From the NCBI GenBank assembly GCA_034432855.1, contig DAOUBA010000070.1, positions 1 through 26,236 on the forward strand: 26,236 nt of DNA, in the 5' to 3' direction. The position numbers were made by a program, and so were the translations under genes. This stretch comes from DAOUBA01 sp034432855. Its GTDB lineage: Bacteria; Chloroflexota; Anaerolineae; B4-G1. Shown here piece by piece: positions 7,376 to 15,327 of the stretch. Below the pieces are notes generated by a model. It saw only the letters and a list, made by a program, of their open reading frames with translations. It had not been told where the DNA came from and ran no database searches. Position 1 is the stretch's first letter; each line of letters begins with the position of its first letter.

Positions 7376-7377
7376 CA

Positions 7378-7683
7378 GTGTTCATCGTTCACGTACACGC
7401 TCACGTCAAGCCCGAGTTTGTCGAGGCCTTCAAGCAGGCCACGCTGGAGAATGCCCGCCAGAGTGTTCAGGAACCCGGCGTCGCCCGCTTCGACGTGATC
7501 CAGCAGCAAGACGACCCTACGCGCTTCATCCTCGTTGAAGTCTATCGCACGCCCGAAGATGCCGCCAAACACAAGGAGACGGCACACTATCCAGTCTGGC
7601 GCGACACGGTGGCCGAGATGATGGCCGAGCCGCGCACCAGCATCAAATACACCAATGTCTTCCCTGATGACGCGGGGTGGTGA
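7378..7683 (+). CDS. Antibiotic biosynthesis monooxygenase (ABM) family protein
   Basis: A 101-residue protein of the dimeric alpha-beta barrel ABM superfamily (YgiN/LsrG-like). It has the FIVHVHAHVKPEFVEAFKQAT start, the RFDVIQQQDDPTRFILVEVY core and the AAHKETAHYPVWRDTV-like histidine helix. Members include quinol monooxygenases and autoinducer-2 processing enzymes. The substrate cannot be told. GTG 7378 is chosen over TTG 7372 because AAGGAGG ends at 7371, leaving the TTG no spacing and the GTG six bases. The stop is one base before the alcohol dehydrogenase start, so the two are surely co-translated and probably act on related compounds. Confidence 0.82.
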   Translation: MFIVHVHAHVKPEFVEAFKQATLENARQSVQEPGVARFDVIQQQDDPTRFILVEVYRTPEDAAKHKETAHYPVWRDTVAEMMAEPRTSIKYTNVFPDDAGW

Positions 7684-7684
7684 G

Positions 7685-8839
7685 ATGCGCTTCGAATTCG
7701 CTACTCCCACGCGCATCATCTTTGGGGCAGGGACGTTGAAGGAGGTCGGGGCGCTAGCGGCGGAGATGGGCCGGCGCGCGTTCGTAGTCACCGGAAAGAC
7801 CGCTGAGCGGGCGGCCCCCTTGCTGGCGGACCTGGCCGTGCATCACGTTGAGGCCGTCACCTTCACCGTGCCCGGCGAGCCGACCACTGACCTGGTACGG
7901 GAAGGCACACAACGCGCGCGGGAGGCTGGCTGCGACCTGGTGATCGGCTTCGGCGGCGGAAGCCCACTGGACACCGGAAAGACTGTCGCCGTTCTGTTGA
8001 CCAACATGGGCGATCTGCTCGACTACCTTGAGGTTATCGGGAAGGGCCAGCCGCTCAGCCGGCCGCCTGTGCCGTATATCGCCATCCCCACGACGGCCGG
8101 CACCGGCTCCGAGGTCACCCGCAATGCGGTGATCGCCTCGCCGGAGCATGGCGTTAAGGTGAGCCTGCGCAGTCCGATGATGTTGCCGCGTCTGGCATTG
8201 GTGGATCCCGAACTCACCTACAGCGTGCCACCCGACGTGACCGCCAGCACTGGCCTGGACGCGCTCGCGCAGTTGATCGAGCCGTTCACCTGCAATGCGC
8301 CCAATCCGCTGACCGACGCGATCTGCCGCGAGGGCATGCGTCGTGCGGCCCGTTCCTTGCGGCGTGCCTACGAGCGCGGAGACGACGTGGCAGCCCGCGA
8401 GGACATGGCCGTGGTGAGCCTCTTCAGCGGGCTGGCGCTGGCCAACGCCCGGCTGGGCGCGGTGCATGGCTTTGCCGGTCCCCTGGGCGGAACGTTCGAG
8501 GCGCCTCACGGCGCAATCTGTGGACGGCTGCTGCCGCACGTGATGGCGGTCAACGTCCAGGCGCTACAGGAGCGGGCGCCGGGGAGTGAGGCATTGCACC
8601 GCTACGACGAGGTCGCCCAAATCCTCATCGGTAGCCCCAAGGCCAGCGCCCGCGACGGTGTGGCCTGGATACAGGCGCTCTGTGAAGCGCTGCGCGTCCC
8701 ACCGCTCTCGTCCTACGGTGTCACGCTGGCTGACGTGCCATCGCTGGTCGAGAAGGCCGCCGTGTCCAACGCGATGAAGGGCAACGCCATCCCGCTCACT
8801 TTCGAGGAGATGACCGAGATCCTCACGCGCGCGCTGTAG
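7685..8839 (+). CDS. Iron-containing alcohol dehydrogenase with altered metal site
   Basis: A 384-residue member of the iron-dependent alcohol dehydrogenase family (group III), NAD(P)-linked and cytosolic. Typical features are FGAGTL near residue 17, GFGGGSPLDTGK for the nucleotide, and AIPTTAGTGSEVT. Metal ligands are partly changed. The usual D-A-L-x-H reads DALAQ, so the first histidine is glutamine. The VHG and PHG histidines remain, while the second histidine of the H-x3-H segment is glycine (VHGFAG). This may be a subfamily trait or may change the metal. The family also includes maleylacetate reductases, and the adjacent ABM protein could hint at an aromatic or quinol route, but this is speculative. 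ATG 7685 was chosen by homology; it sits one base after the upstream stop. Bases 8840-8907 after the gene show nothing recognisable. Confidence 0.88.
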   Translation: MRFEFATPTRIIFGAGTLKEVGALAAEMGRRAFVVTGKTAERAAPLLADLAVHHVEAVTFTVPGEPTTDLVREGTQRAREAGCDLVIGFGGGSPLDTGKTVAVLLTNMGDLLDYLEVIGKGQPLSRPPVPYIAIPTTAGTGSEVTRNAVIASPEHGVKVSLRSPMMLPRLALVDPELTYSVPPDVTASTGLDALAQLIEPFTCNAPNPLTDAICREGMRRAARSLRRAYERGDDVAAREDMAVVSLFSGLALANARLGAVHGFAGPLGGTFEAPHGAICGRLLPHVMAVNVQALQERAPGSEALHRYDEVAQILIGSPKASARDGVAWIQALCEALRVPPLSSYGVTLADVPSLVEKAAVSNAMKGNAIPLTFEEMTEILTRAL

Positions 8840-8907
8840 GTTAGCACGTCCAACTGTTGGGGTAGACGTGGTTTCTTACCGCGCTCGCGCTAGAGCATTG
8901 CCTGCGA

Positions 8908-9060
8908 GTAACTATTCAGGCGGTGACTGGAAGTCACCTTGTTGGGCCTGCGGCCAGTGGTCGGCCTTCGCCGACCACCTTTCCCGAAGGACGTCGACGG
9001 AGGCCGACACCCGGCACGAAATGCCCAGGGAGGGCGATTTCAAGCGGCCTGAATAGTTAC
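8908..9060. repeat. MITE-like element A with terminal inverted repeats
   Basis: A 153-base non-coding element bounded by perfect 13-base inverted repeats, GTAACTATTCAGG (8908-8920) and CCTGAATAGTTAC (9048-9060). Inside are perfect hairpins GGTGACT-GGA-AGTCACC (8922-8938) and the 18-base GGTCGGCCTTCGCCGACC (8959-8976). The 18-mer recurs in element B at 10999-11016, inverted, and the following sequence is also alike. There is no transposase. GH94 reading frame resumes immediately at its right edge, so it marks a breakpoint in that gene. Confidence 0.7.
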
Positions 9061-10622
9061 CGGCGACGATTCCCTCTACGCTGGCGCGTTACCGTGACTC
9101 CCGAAACGTGCAGGCCGCGCTCGAGGCGTTGCGCGCCGACTGGGAGGGCTACTTGAGCCACTTCCAGGTCGAGACGCCCGACGCCGAGATGAACGCGATG
9201 CTCAACTTCTGGAATCCGGTGCAGTGCCGTGCGACGCTCTACTGGTCGCGCTTCGTCTCGGCCTACGAGACCGGGCTGGGGCGCGGTATGGGTACGCGCG
9301 ACTCGGCGCAGGATACGCTCGGCCCGATGCACGCTCTCCCCGACCATGCCCGTCGTGTGTTGGATACTCTGTGGCACCTGCAGTTCCGGGACGGCCACAC
9401 CTGGCATCAGGTGATGCCGCTCACCGGCGAGGGCGGGCCAGGCCATGCGGCCGAGTTCCCCGACTGGCCACAGTGGTTCTGCGACGATCACCTGTGGCTG
9501 ATCCTGGCCGTATGCGCCTATTTGCGCGAGACCGGCGATTTTGCTTACCTCGACCACCGCGTGCCGCACTGGGATGGCGAAGACGCCGATGACACGATCT
9601 GGGGCCATATGATGCGCGCGGTGCAGTTCACGCTGACCCATCGCGGTCCACAGGGGTTGCCGCGCCTGGGCTTTTCCGATTGGGATGACACGATGAACCT
9701 GGATCACGGCAGCGGCAAGGCCGAGAGCGTGATGGCCGCTCAACAGTTCTGCCGCTGCATGCTCGACCTGGCCGGGTTGTGCGATCACCTGGGCAAACCG
9801 GATGACGCTTCCCGTTTCCGCGCGCTGCACCGCGAGATGGCCGAGATCGTCAATCGCGTTGCCTGGGATGGTGCCTGGTATGCTCGCGCCTATGACGACG
9901 AGGGCCTGCCGGTCGGTGTACAGAGCGAACCATATCACAAAATCGGCCTGAACACGCAGACCTGGGCCGTCATCGGCGAGATCGGGGAAGAGGAGCGGCT
10001 GCGCCAAGCGATGGAGAGCGCCCACGAAAAACTCAATACCCCCTTGGGTCTGGCGATCATGTGGCCGCCCTACGAACGCGCGGACGAGCGCGTGCGCGGC
10101 ACGACGACCTACCCGCCTGGGGCTAAAGAGAACGGCGGCATCTTTTGTCACGCCAATACGTGGGCGATCATCGCTGCCGCGGTGTTAGGATGGGGCGACC
10201 GTGCCTACGGGTACTATCGCCAACTGATGCCTCTGGCGCGCAAGGATGCCGATCGCTATGCGGTCGAGCCCTACGTCTACTGCGGCAACGTCTGCGGCCC
10301 GACACACCCGCGGTTTGGCTATGGACGCAACGCCTGGCTTTCCGGCACGGCCTCATGGATGTACGTCGCGGCGACGCAATGGATTTTGGGCATTCGCCCG
10401 ACCTATACGGGCCTCCAGATCGCGCCGGTGCTTCCCGGCAATTGGAAAGGCTTTAGCGCCACGCGCGTCTTTCGTGGCGTCGCCTATCGCATCACCGTCG
10501 AGCGTCTCGGGCCGGGAAACGAAGTGGCCCTCGCAGTAGATGGCAGACCGGTAGAGGGTAACGTTGTCCCCTTGCCGCTTGCCGGACAGGCGGAAGTGAG
10601 GGTGGTGGTCAGGTTGAAGTAG
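9060..10622 (+). pseudogene. GH94 cellobiose-phosphorylase-type enzyme, N-terminal half missing
   Basis: The frame encodes the (alpha/alpha)6-barrel catalytic region and C-terminal domain of a GH94 disaccharide phosphorylase of the cellobiose phosphorylase group. Counted from the GTG at 9108 (504 residues), it has SDWDDTMN (190-197, the general-acid region), the PPGAKENGGIFCHANTWA block and a C-terminal beta region ending near APVLPGNWKGF. Complete family members are roughly 800 residues and begin with a large beta-sandwich domain, which is absent. In-frame GH94-like sequence (ATIPSTLARYRDSRNVQAAL) continues upstream of any good start until a TAG at 9054-9056, inside the end of element A. No ribosome site precedes the GTG. 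I therefore treat it as a 5'-truncated gene. Expression of a partial protein cannot be excluded. Confidence 0.75.
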
Positions 10623-10655
10623 TGCTCTATCAAGACGTAGGCCAGTAGACAAGGC

Positions 10656-10870
10656 CCGGTCCCCCCGCAGGCGGGGGGGGAGGAACAACAGGAGACAAAC
10701 AATATGAGAGGTATCCACCGGTCCCCCCGCAGGCGGGGGGGGGAGGGGGTCTTTTCTGGCAACCACAACCCCTCTGGTACCGGTCCCCCCGCAGGCGGGG
10801 GGGGGAGGGCAGTTGCCACGCGGTGATAGCAGGGCATTGACCGGTCCCCCCGCAGGCAGGGGGGGGGAGG
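10656..10870. CRISPR. Small CRISPR-like array: 4 repeats, 3 unique spacers
   Basis: Four copies of a 28-30 base repeat begin at 10656, 10718, 10780 and 10841, a strict 62-62-61 period. Each reads CCGGTCCCCCCGCAGG, then C and a run of eight or nine G, then AGG. The core is palindromic (CCCCCCGC / GCGGGGGG). The intervening segments of about 34, 33 and 32 bases are unrelated to one another. The fourth repeat carries an extra or changed A, as terminal repeats often do. A 29+32/33 layout with a central GC palindrome and an ACCGG end on the minus strand resembles type I-E arrays. No cas gene is in the window and neither flank is an obvious AT-rich leader. The alternative is a family of regularly spaced intergenic palindromes. 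Confidence 0.55.
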
Positions 10871-10892
10871 GTAGGGGTGCAGGGGCATAGGC

Positions 10893-11016
10893 GCTAACTT
10901 TAGCGGACGGTTCTCCGCCGCCCCTGGCACCGATTGGAAATCGGCCTGCCTGGGCGCTTTCGCGCCCGGCGTTGGCCTGCGCCGACGCCTTTTCTCAAGG
11001 TCGGCGAAGGCCGACC
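10893..11016. repeat. Dispersed palindromic element B, related to element A
   Basis: This non-coding stretch is built of successive hairpins: GCTAACTTTAGC (10893-10904), CGATTGGAAATCG (10931-10943), GGGCGC-TTTC-GCGCCC near 10952-10967, and GGTCGGCGAAGGCCGACC (10999-11016). Read on the minus strand it follows element A from the shared 18-mer through a GGCC-ACxCCxGGC-CGAAA-GCCCAGG-AGG-CGATTTC series with scattered differences. Its right end abuts the last DUF3160 codon that still fits the family. Together with the array to its left it fills the stretch 10623-11016, which contains no gene. Confidence 0.65.
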
Positions 11017-11302
11017 GATAGATCTCGAACACGCGCCCGATGGCCTCCACCAGCACCTGCCGGGTGGGGTCGGTAGCAACGTCGGCTACGAGCGCGGCCT
11101 GTTCCTGCTGCTCGAAGAAGGGAGTCCACCCCTCACCCTCCGCGTCAGCGGCGGCCAGGGTGATCGCCTCCAACTCGCCCCCGTAGAAGTTGATGCGTAC
11201 ATAATCGTCGAGCGTCAGCGTCTCGCCGGCCAACTCCCGCTGCGAGACGTCGAGCAGGAAGCAGAGCAGGCTATCCAGGCGATCCAGGTTAGCGGCAGCC
11301 AT
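11017..11302 (-). pseudogene. DUF3160 protein fragment
   Basis: About 95 codons resemble an internal or late portion of DUF3160 proteins: LDSLLCFLLDVSQRELAGETL, then YVRINFYGGELEAITL, then ALVADVATDPTRQVLVEAIGRVFEIY. Family members are several hundred residues long. Upstream of the ATG at 11302 an in-frame stop appears after about ten unrelated codons, and similarity ends abruptly at the FEIY codons where element B begins. Both ends are therefore missing. The long open frame that continues to 10484 runs through repeats and is not meaningful. The domain assignment is from remembered family wording, so it is moderately sure. Confidence 0.6.
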
Positions 11303-11335
11303 GGGGCTTGTACTGCTATGCCGACCAGCAGTATC

Positions 11336-13339
11336 TTATCTGACGAGCATGATTCCATGGGCCGCATCCGCGATCAAAAGCGCCGCCATGCCGATCAGTT
11401 TCATGAAAATGAGCAGCGCCGGCCCTGCAACGTCTTTCATCGGATCGCCTACCGTGTCGGCAGCGACGGCTGCCTGATGTTCCAAAGAACCCTTGACCCC
11501 CCTGTCTTCGATCATTTTCTTGGCGTTATCGAAGGCGGTGCCCGTGTTATTGAAGAACGGGCCCAACAGCGCGGCCGAGACGACTGCTCCGATCAGCAAC
11601 GCACCCAGCGCCCACGCGCCGAAGATGAAACCGACCAGGGCCGGTATCACGACACTGACGACGCTGGGCAATATCATCTCTCTCAGGGCATTCTTGGTGG
11701 AAATGTCCACGCAGGCGGCATAGCCCGGTTTGGCCCTTCCCTCCATAATTCCTGGAATGGTCCTGAACTGCCGTCGCACCTCGTCCACCATCTGCAAAGC
11801 CGTCTTGGCGGTTGCGCCGATGACGAGTGAGGAAATCAGGTAGGGTAGGGCGGTGCCCAGGAACAGGAAAGCGACCGGGACAAGGCGCAGGACATCAATG
11901 ACCCTCAATTTCGTCACGGTGAAAAAGGTGGCAAACAACACGAAAGAAGTAATGGTGCCCGAAGCCATAGCATAAGCCTTGGTCGTGGCTTTCATCGTAT
12001 TGCCGACGGCGTCGAGTGACGAGAGAGAGCGTACGATGGTCTTTTGAGCGCCCGACATCTCGGCGATGCCGGTGGCGTTGTCTGTAATGGGGCCAAACGC
12101 ATCTGCCGTCATAATGTAGCCGATCAGCAGGTCTGTGCCGATATTGATGGCTATGATGGCTAGCAGGGAAGAATTGGAGACGATATAGACCGTGGAGACG
12201 GCAACCGTGATCACTACGATAGAGATCAGCGGGCTTTGCAGTCCGATGGCCAGTCCGGTGATAAGATTCAGCGCCACCCCTCTTTTCGAGGCTTCGGCGA
12301 TCCGTTCGACCGGCTTTCCCCCCGCACCGGCATAGTAGCGGGTGAGCGCAGCGACCACCAGCATTGCCAGAATGCCCAGAAAGGCGCCGATAAAGATACT
12401 CAGGTCATCGAGCAGGTACTTGGCCAGCAGGAAGGAGCCGCCGGTAGCGACGAGCACGGTGATTATCATCCCAATGTTAAAAGAAGTGGTCGGTTTCGTA
12501 TTCCGCAGCGTCCTGATGGAGAGCACCCCAATCATCGAGGCGAGCACTCCAACCGATTGCTGCAACAATGGGAAGAGCATCACCTGCGGGCCGTAGCGAG
12601 GGATATAGGTCAGCGCGATGACCATGCCGGTAATGATGTCGCTGGAGAGAGTCTGAAACAGATCAGAGCCACGGCCCGCGCAGTCGCCGACGTTATCGCC
12701 GACCAGGTCGGCAATGACCGCCGGATTTCTGGGGTCGTCCTCGGGGATATTTTCCTCGATCTTGCCAACCAGGTCCGCGCCGACGTCCGCCGACTTGGTA
12801 AAGATTCCGCCGCCAATCTGAGCAAACAGAGCAGCCAGGCTGGCGCCGAACCCAAAACCTACCAGAGGGGCGGGATCCGAGATGCTGTCCTTGCCGAGGC
12901 TGAAGAGGAAATATAGGACAGTCAGGGCGATGAGACTGAACCCGGTAATGGAGAACCCCATAACCGACCCGCCCATAACCGCCGTCTGGAACGCCTTGAC
13001 GGGCGAACGTGCGGCATCGTCCGCTGTCTTGACGTTGGCGCGGACGGCGGCGCGCATGCCTAGAAAGGCGGTCGTCAGCGAGGTAAAGACACCCAGGATG
13101 AACGTGAGGGCAACCCGCCAGCCGAGGAAAGCATAGATTGCCACGGCCAGGAAGGGAGCGATCAGCAAGATAGCCTTCAGTTGACGCGCCAGATACGTCT
13201 TCACGCCCAGCGCGATATAGCCGGCAATATCTGCCATCTTCGGGCTGTGGATGACGGCCTTTTTGAGGTTCAGGAAAATGAGGAAGGCAATGACAATGGA
13301 TAACAGGCCGCTTAGAAAAGGAATTGTGAGCAGATGCAT
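11336..13339 (-). CDS. hppA: Membrane-bound proton-translocating pyrophosphatase, K+-independent type
   Basis: A 667-residue polytopic membrane protein that couples PPi hydrolysis to ion pumping. The pyrophosphate-Mg loops are clear: SADVGADLVGKIEENIPEDD (183-202), GDNVGDCAGRGSDLF (214-228) and, near the C-terminus, DNAKKMIEDRG with ADTVGDPMKDVAGP. The GNTMKATTKA motif carries lysine at the position that separates K+-independent (Lys) from K+-dependent (Ala) enzymes, so this should be a K+-independent H+ pump. Many hydrophobic helices lie between the loops. ATG 13339 is chosen by membrane-helix start and a GGAG nine bases upstream; the longer frame to 13444 adds a sequence unlike the family. 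It lies 101 bases after tgt on the same strand, behind a possible terminator. Confidence 0.93.
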   Translation of the reverse strand: MHLLTIPFLSGLLSIVIAFLIFLNLKKAVIHSPKMADIAGYIALGVKTYLARQLKAILLIAPFLAVAIYAFLGWRVALTFILGVFTSLTTAFLGMRAAVRANVKTADDAARSPVKAFQTAVMGGSVMGFSITGFSLIALTVLYFLFSLGKDSISDPAPLVGFGFGASLAALFAQIGGGIFTKSADVGADLVGKIEENIPEDDPRNPAVIADLVGDNVGDCAGRGSDLFQTLSSDIITGMVIALTYIPRYGPQVMLFPLLQQSVGVLASMIGVLSIRTLRNTKPTTSFNIGMIITVLVATGGSFLLAKYLLDDLSIFIGAFLGILAMLVVAALTRYYAGAGGKPVERIAEASKRGVALNLITGLAIGLQSPLISIVVITVAVSTVYIVSNSSLLAIIAINIGTDLLIGYIMTADAFGPITDNATGIAEMSGAQKTIVRSLSSLDAVGNTMKATTKAYAMASGTITSFVLFATFFTVTKLRVIDVLRLVPVAFLFLGTALPYLISSLVIGATAKTALQMVDEVRRQFRTIPGIMEGRAKPGYAACVDISTKNALREMILPSVVSVVIPALVGFIFGAWALGALLIGAVVSAALLGPFFNNTGTAFDNAKKMIEDRGVKGSLEHQAAVAADTVGDPMKDVAGPALLIFMKLIGMAALLIADAAHGIMLVR

Positions 13340-13385
13340 TTGCACAATCTCCGATGACGACCGAATCTCGTCGTTTCCAATCAAA

Positions 13386-13410
13386 GAGTGGCTTCCAGAG
13401 GAGGCCACTC
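13386..13410 (-). terminator. Possible terminator or attenuating hairpin after tgt
   Basis: On the minus strand GAGTGGC pairs with GCCACTC across an 11-base loop and is followed by TTTGATT. The stem is short and the T-run poor, so termination would be partial. It lies between tgt and hppA. Confidence 0.4.
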
Positions 13411-13440
13411 CGGCTGATTTTACTACGTCTTTCAGCAATG

Positions 13441-14538
13441 TCAAGAACTGGCGGAGTGGTGAAAGTCACGCCAATATGCCAAAAATCGCCCCGCCAGGAT
13501 CGCGTCACGGATTTCGCGGGCGATGGTCAACATCAGATGCAGGTTGTGGAGCGTGAGCAGGTGTGCGCCCAGGATTTCGTTGGCCGTAACCAGGTGGCGG
13601 ATGTAGGCGCGACTGAAGTGGGCGCAGGCGTAACAGGTGCAGCCTGGCTCGATGGGGCCGGGATCGTCGGCGAAGCAGGCGTTGCGCAGGTTGAGCCTGC
13701 CGGTGCGGGTGAGCGCGCCGCCGTTGCGCGCCATGCGCGTCGGCAGGACGCAATCGAACATGTCCATCCCTCGCGCCACTCCTTCCATCAGGTCGCCCGA
13801 GGTGCCCACGCCCATCAGGTAACGGGGCTGCTCTGTGGGCAGCAGCGGATCGAGCACGTCCAGGACGGCGTGCATCTGCTCCTTCGTTTCGCCCACGCTC
13901 AGGCCGCCGATGGCGTACCCGTCGAAACCCAATTCGGTGAGAAAGCGCGCCGATTGCTCCCGCAGGTCGGGAAATATGCCGCCCTGTACGATGCCAAAGA
14001 GCGCCTGATCGTGGCGCGTCTTGGCTGCCTTGCAGCGCGCGGCCCAGGCGTGCGTGCGGGCCAGCGCCTGCACGTTGTAGTCATAGTCGTCGGGCACGGC
14101 GCACTCGTCCAAGCAAACGATGATGTCGGCGCCCAGGTTCTCCTGGATGGCGATGGCTTTTTCCGGCGTGAAGCGATGTTCGGAGCCGTCAATGTGGGAG
14201 CGGAAGGTGACGCCGTCGGGGTCGAGTTTGCGCTGGGATGCCAGGCTAAAGACCTGGAAGCCGCCGGAGTCGGTGAGGATGGGGCCATCCCAGCCCATAA
14301 ACTTGTGCAGGCCGCCCAGACGGGCAATACGCTCGTCGCCGGGGCGCAGGTACAGGTGGTAGGTGTTGGCAAGGACGATCTGGACGCCCAGGTCGCGCAG
14401 GTCGCGCGGGGAGACAGCCTTGACCGTGCCCTGGGTGCCGACGGGCATAAAGGCCGGCGTGAGTACAGCGCCGTGGGGGGTATGGAGCAGCCCGGCGCGG
14501 GCGCGGCCATCGGTGGCGAGGAGGTCGAAGGCGAACAC
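13441..14538 (-). CDS. tgt: tRNA-guanine transglycosylase
   Basis: A 365-residue bacterial-type enzyme that exchanges guanine-34 of GUN-anticodon tRNAs for the queuosine precursor preQ1. The TIM-barrel active site is intact: Asp90 in TDSGGFQVF, the CLDECAVP segment, GIVQGG, GGLSVGE and FDCVLPTRMARNG, which carries the nucleophilic aspartate. The zinc site is Cys300-x-Cys302-x2-Cys305 with His331. It starts at GTG 14538; no strong ribosome site is visible beyond a purine-rich GGAGCAGGGA upstream. It is divergent from the CBS-ACT gene with 96 bases between starts. No other queuosine genes are in the window. Confidence 0.95.
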   Translation of the reverse strand: MFAFDLLATDGRARAGLLHTPHGAVLTPAFMPVGTQGTVKAVSPRDLRDLGVQIVLANTYHLYLRPGDERIARLGGLHKFMGWDGPILTDSGGFQVFSLASQRKLDPDGVTFRSHIDGSEHRFTPEKAIAIQENLGADIIVCLDECAVPDDYDYNVQALARTHAWAARCKAAKTRHDQALFGIVQGGIFPDLREQSARFLTELGFDGYAIGGLSVGETKEQMHAVLDVLDPLLPTEQPRYLMGVGTSGDLMEGVARGMDMFDCVLPTRMARNGGALTRTGRLNLRNACFADDPGPIEPGCTCYACAHFSRAYIRHLVTANEILGAHLLTLHNLHLMLTIAREIRDAILAGRFLAYWRDFHHSASS

Positions 14539-14582
14539 TGTTCTATCCCTGCTCCTGCCTGCACAGTCGTATCAAGGACTGT

Positions 14583-14611
14583 TTGACAAAAGGAATCTTT
14601 TGCAGCATAAT
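14583..14611 (+). promoter_or_regulatory. Strong promoter of the CBS-ACT gene
   Basis: A perfect TTGACA (14583-14588), a 17-base spacer and CATAAT (14606-14611) are followed by AAGGAGG at 14622-14628, six bases before the ATG. The predicted start near 14618 leaves a short leader. Confidence 0.75.
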
Positions 14612-14634
14612 GCGGCCCAACAAGGAGGTTCCCG

Positions 14635-15294
14635 ATGCTGGTCAAACATCGTATGACCCCTAACCCGATCACCATTGCACCCGACACCAAAGTCCCTGAT
14701 GCCATGCATGTCGTTCACGAAAAGAAGGTCAATTATTTGCCGGTCTTGGACAAGAAAGGGAAACTGGTCGGCATCGTCTCCAAGACGGATTTGCGACAGG
14801 CTGGACCCTCGAAGGCCACGACCCTTAGCGTCTTTGAGGCGAACTATTTGTTGGCCCACCTGGAAGTACGCGAGATCATGAACGAGCCGATCACCGTGCC
14901 GGAGGACGCGCCGCTGGAGGAAGCCGCGCGGGTGATGATCGAGAACGGGATCGGCTGCCTGCCGGTGATGCGTGACGGCGAACTGGTGGGCATCATCACC
15001 GAGACCGACATCTTTAAGGCGTTCGTTGAGATCCTGGGAAGCGGCCCGGCAGTCTTGCGCATCACGTTACGTTCCCCCAATGTCCCCGGTGAGTTGGCCC
15101 GTCTGACAGGCGTGATCGCCGAACTGGGCGGGAATCTGCATTCCGTTGCCTCTTTCCGCAGCGAGGACCCCCAGCATGTCTATTTCACCTTCCGCCTGGA
15201 TGGTGTGGACGAGGAGACGCTGCTGCCGGCGCTGAAAGAGTTGGGCGAGGAAATGGTGAATATCTCCCATCTCTCGCCTGCCAGTTCGCGTTGA
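14635..15294 (+). CDS. CBS-CBS-ACT domain protein (AcuB-like)
   Basis: A 219-residue cytosolic ligand sensor. The first CBS motif covers roughly residues 1-58 (VKHRMTPNPITIAPDTKV, then YLPVLDKKGKLVGIVSKTDL) and the second residues 75-133 (VREIMNEPITVPEDAPLEEA, then CLPVMRDGELVGIITETDI). Together they form a Bateman module that usually binds adenosine nucleotides. An ACT-like domain follows (140-212: LRITLRSPNVPGELARLTGVIAELGGNL). This arrangement resembles AcuB of the acetoin/acetate systems, but no acu partner is adjacent. It stands alone with its own near-consensus promoter and an optimal AAGGAGG, implying strong expression. The regulated partner is unknown. It converges on pfkA with 33 bases between the stop codons. 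Confidence 0.85.
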   Translation: MLVKHRMTPNPITIAPDTKVPDAMHVVHEKKVNYLPVLDKKGKLVGIVSKTDLRQAGPSKATTLSVFEANYLLAHLEVREIMNEPITVPEDAPLEEAARVMIENGIGCLPVMRDGELVGIITETDIFKAFVEILGSGPAVLRITLRSPNVPGELARLTGVIAELGGNLHSVASFRSEDPQHVYFTFRLDGVDEETLLPALKELGEEMVNISHLSPASSR

Positions 15295-15300
15295 ACCATT

Positions 15301-15322
15301 ACCACGAAGGACACCAATAAGG
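15301..15322. repeat. Partial copy of the ACCACGAAGGACAC repeat
   Basis: ACCACGAAGGACAC at 15301-15314 is identical to part of the arms of the element at 20294-20440. It fills most of the 33-base gap between the convergent CBS-ACT and pfkA genes. Confidence 0.5.
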
Positions 15323-15327
15323 GGATC

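Noticed and set aside
7372..7377. TTG at 7372 as the start of the ABM gene
   Set aside because: The AAGGAGG motif ends at 7371, leaving no room for the ribosome; GTG 7378 has six bases of spacing.
10484..11016. Proline- and arginine-rich continuation of the DUF3160 frame
   Set aside because: It translates the CRISPR-like repeats and element B; the repeated PPP-AGG and PRLRGD words are just the repeat unit in two frames.
13340..13444. Upstream extension of the pyrophosphatase to the ATG at 13444
   Set aside because: The extra 35 residues are polar and unlike the family, and a GGAG correctly spaced before ATG 13339 supports the shorter start.
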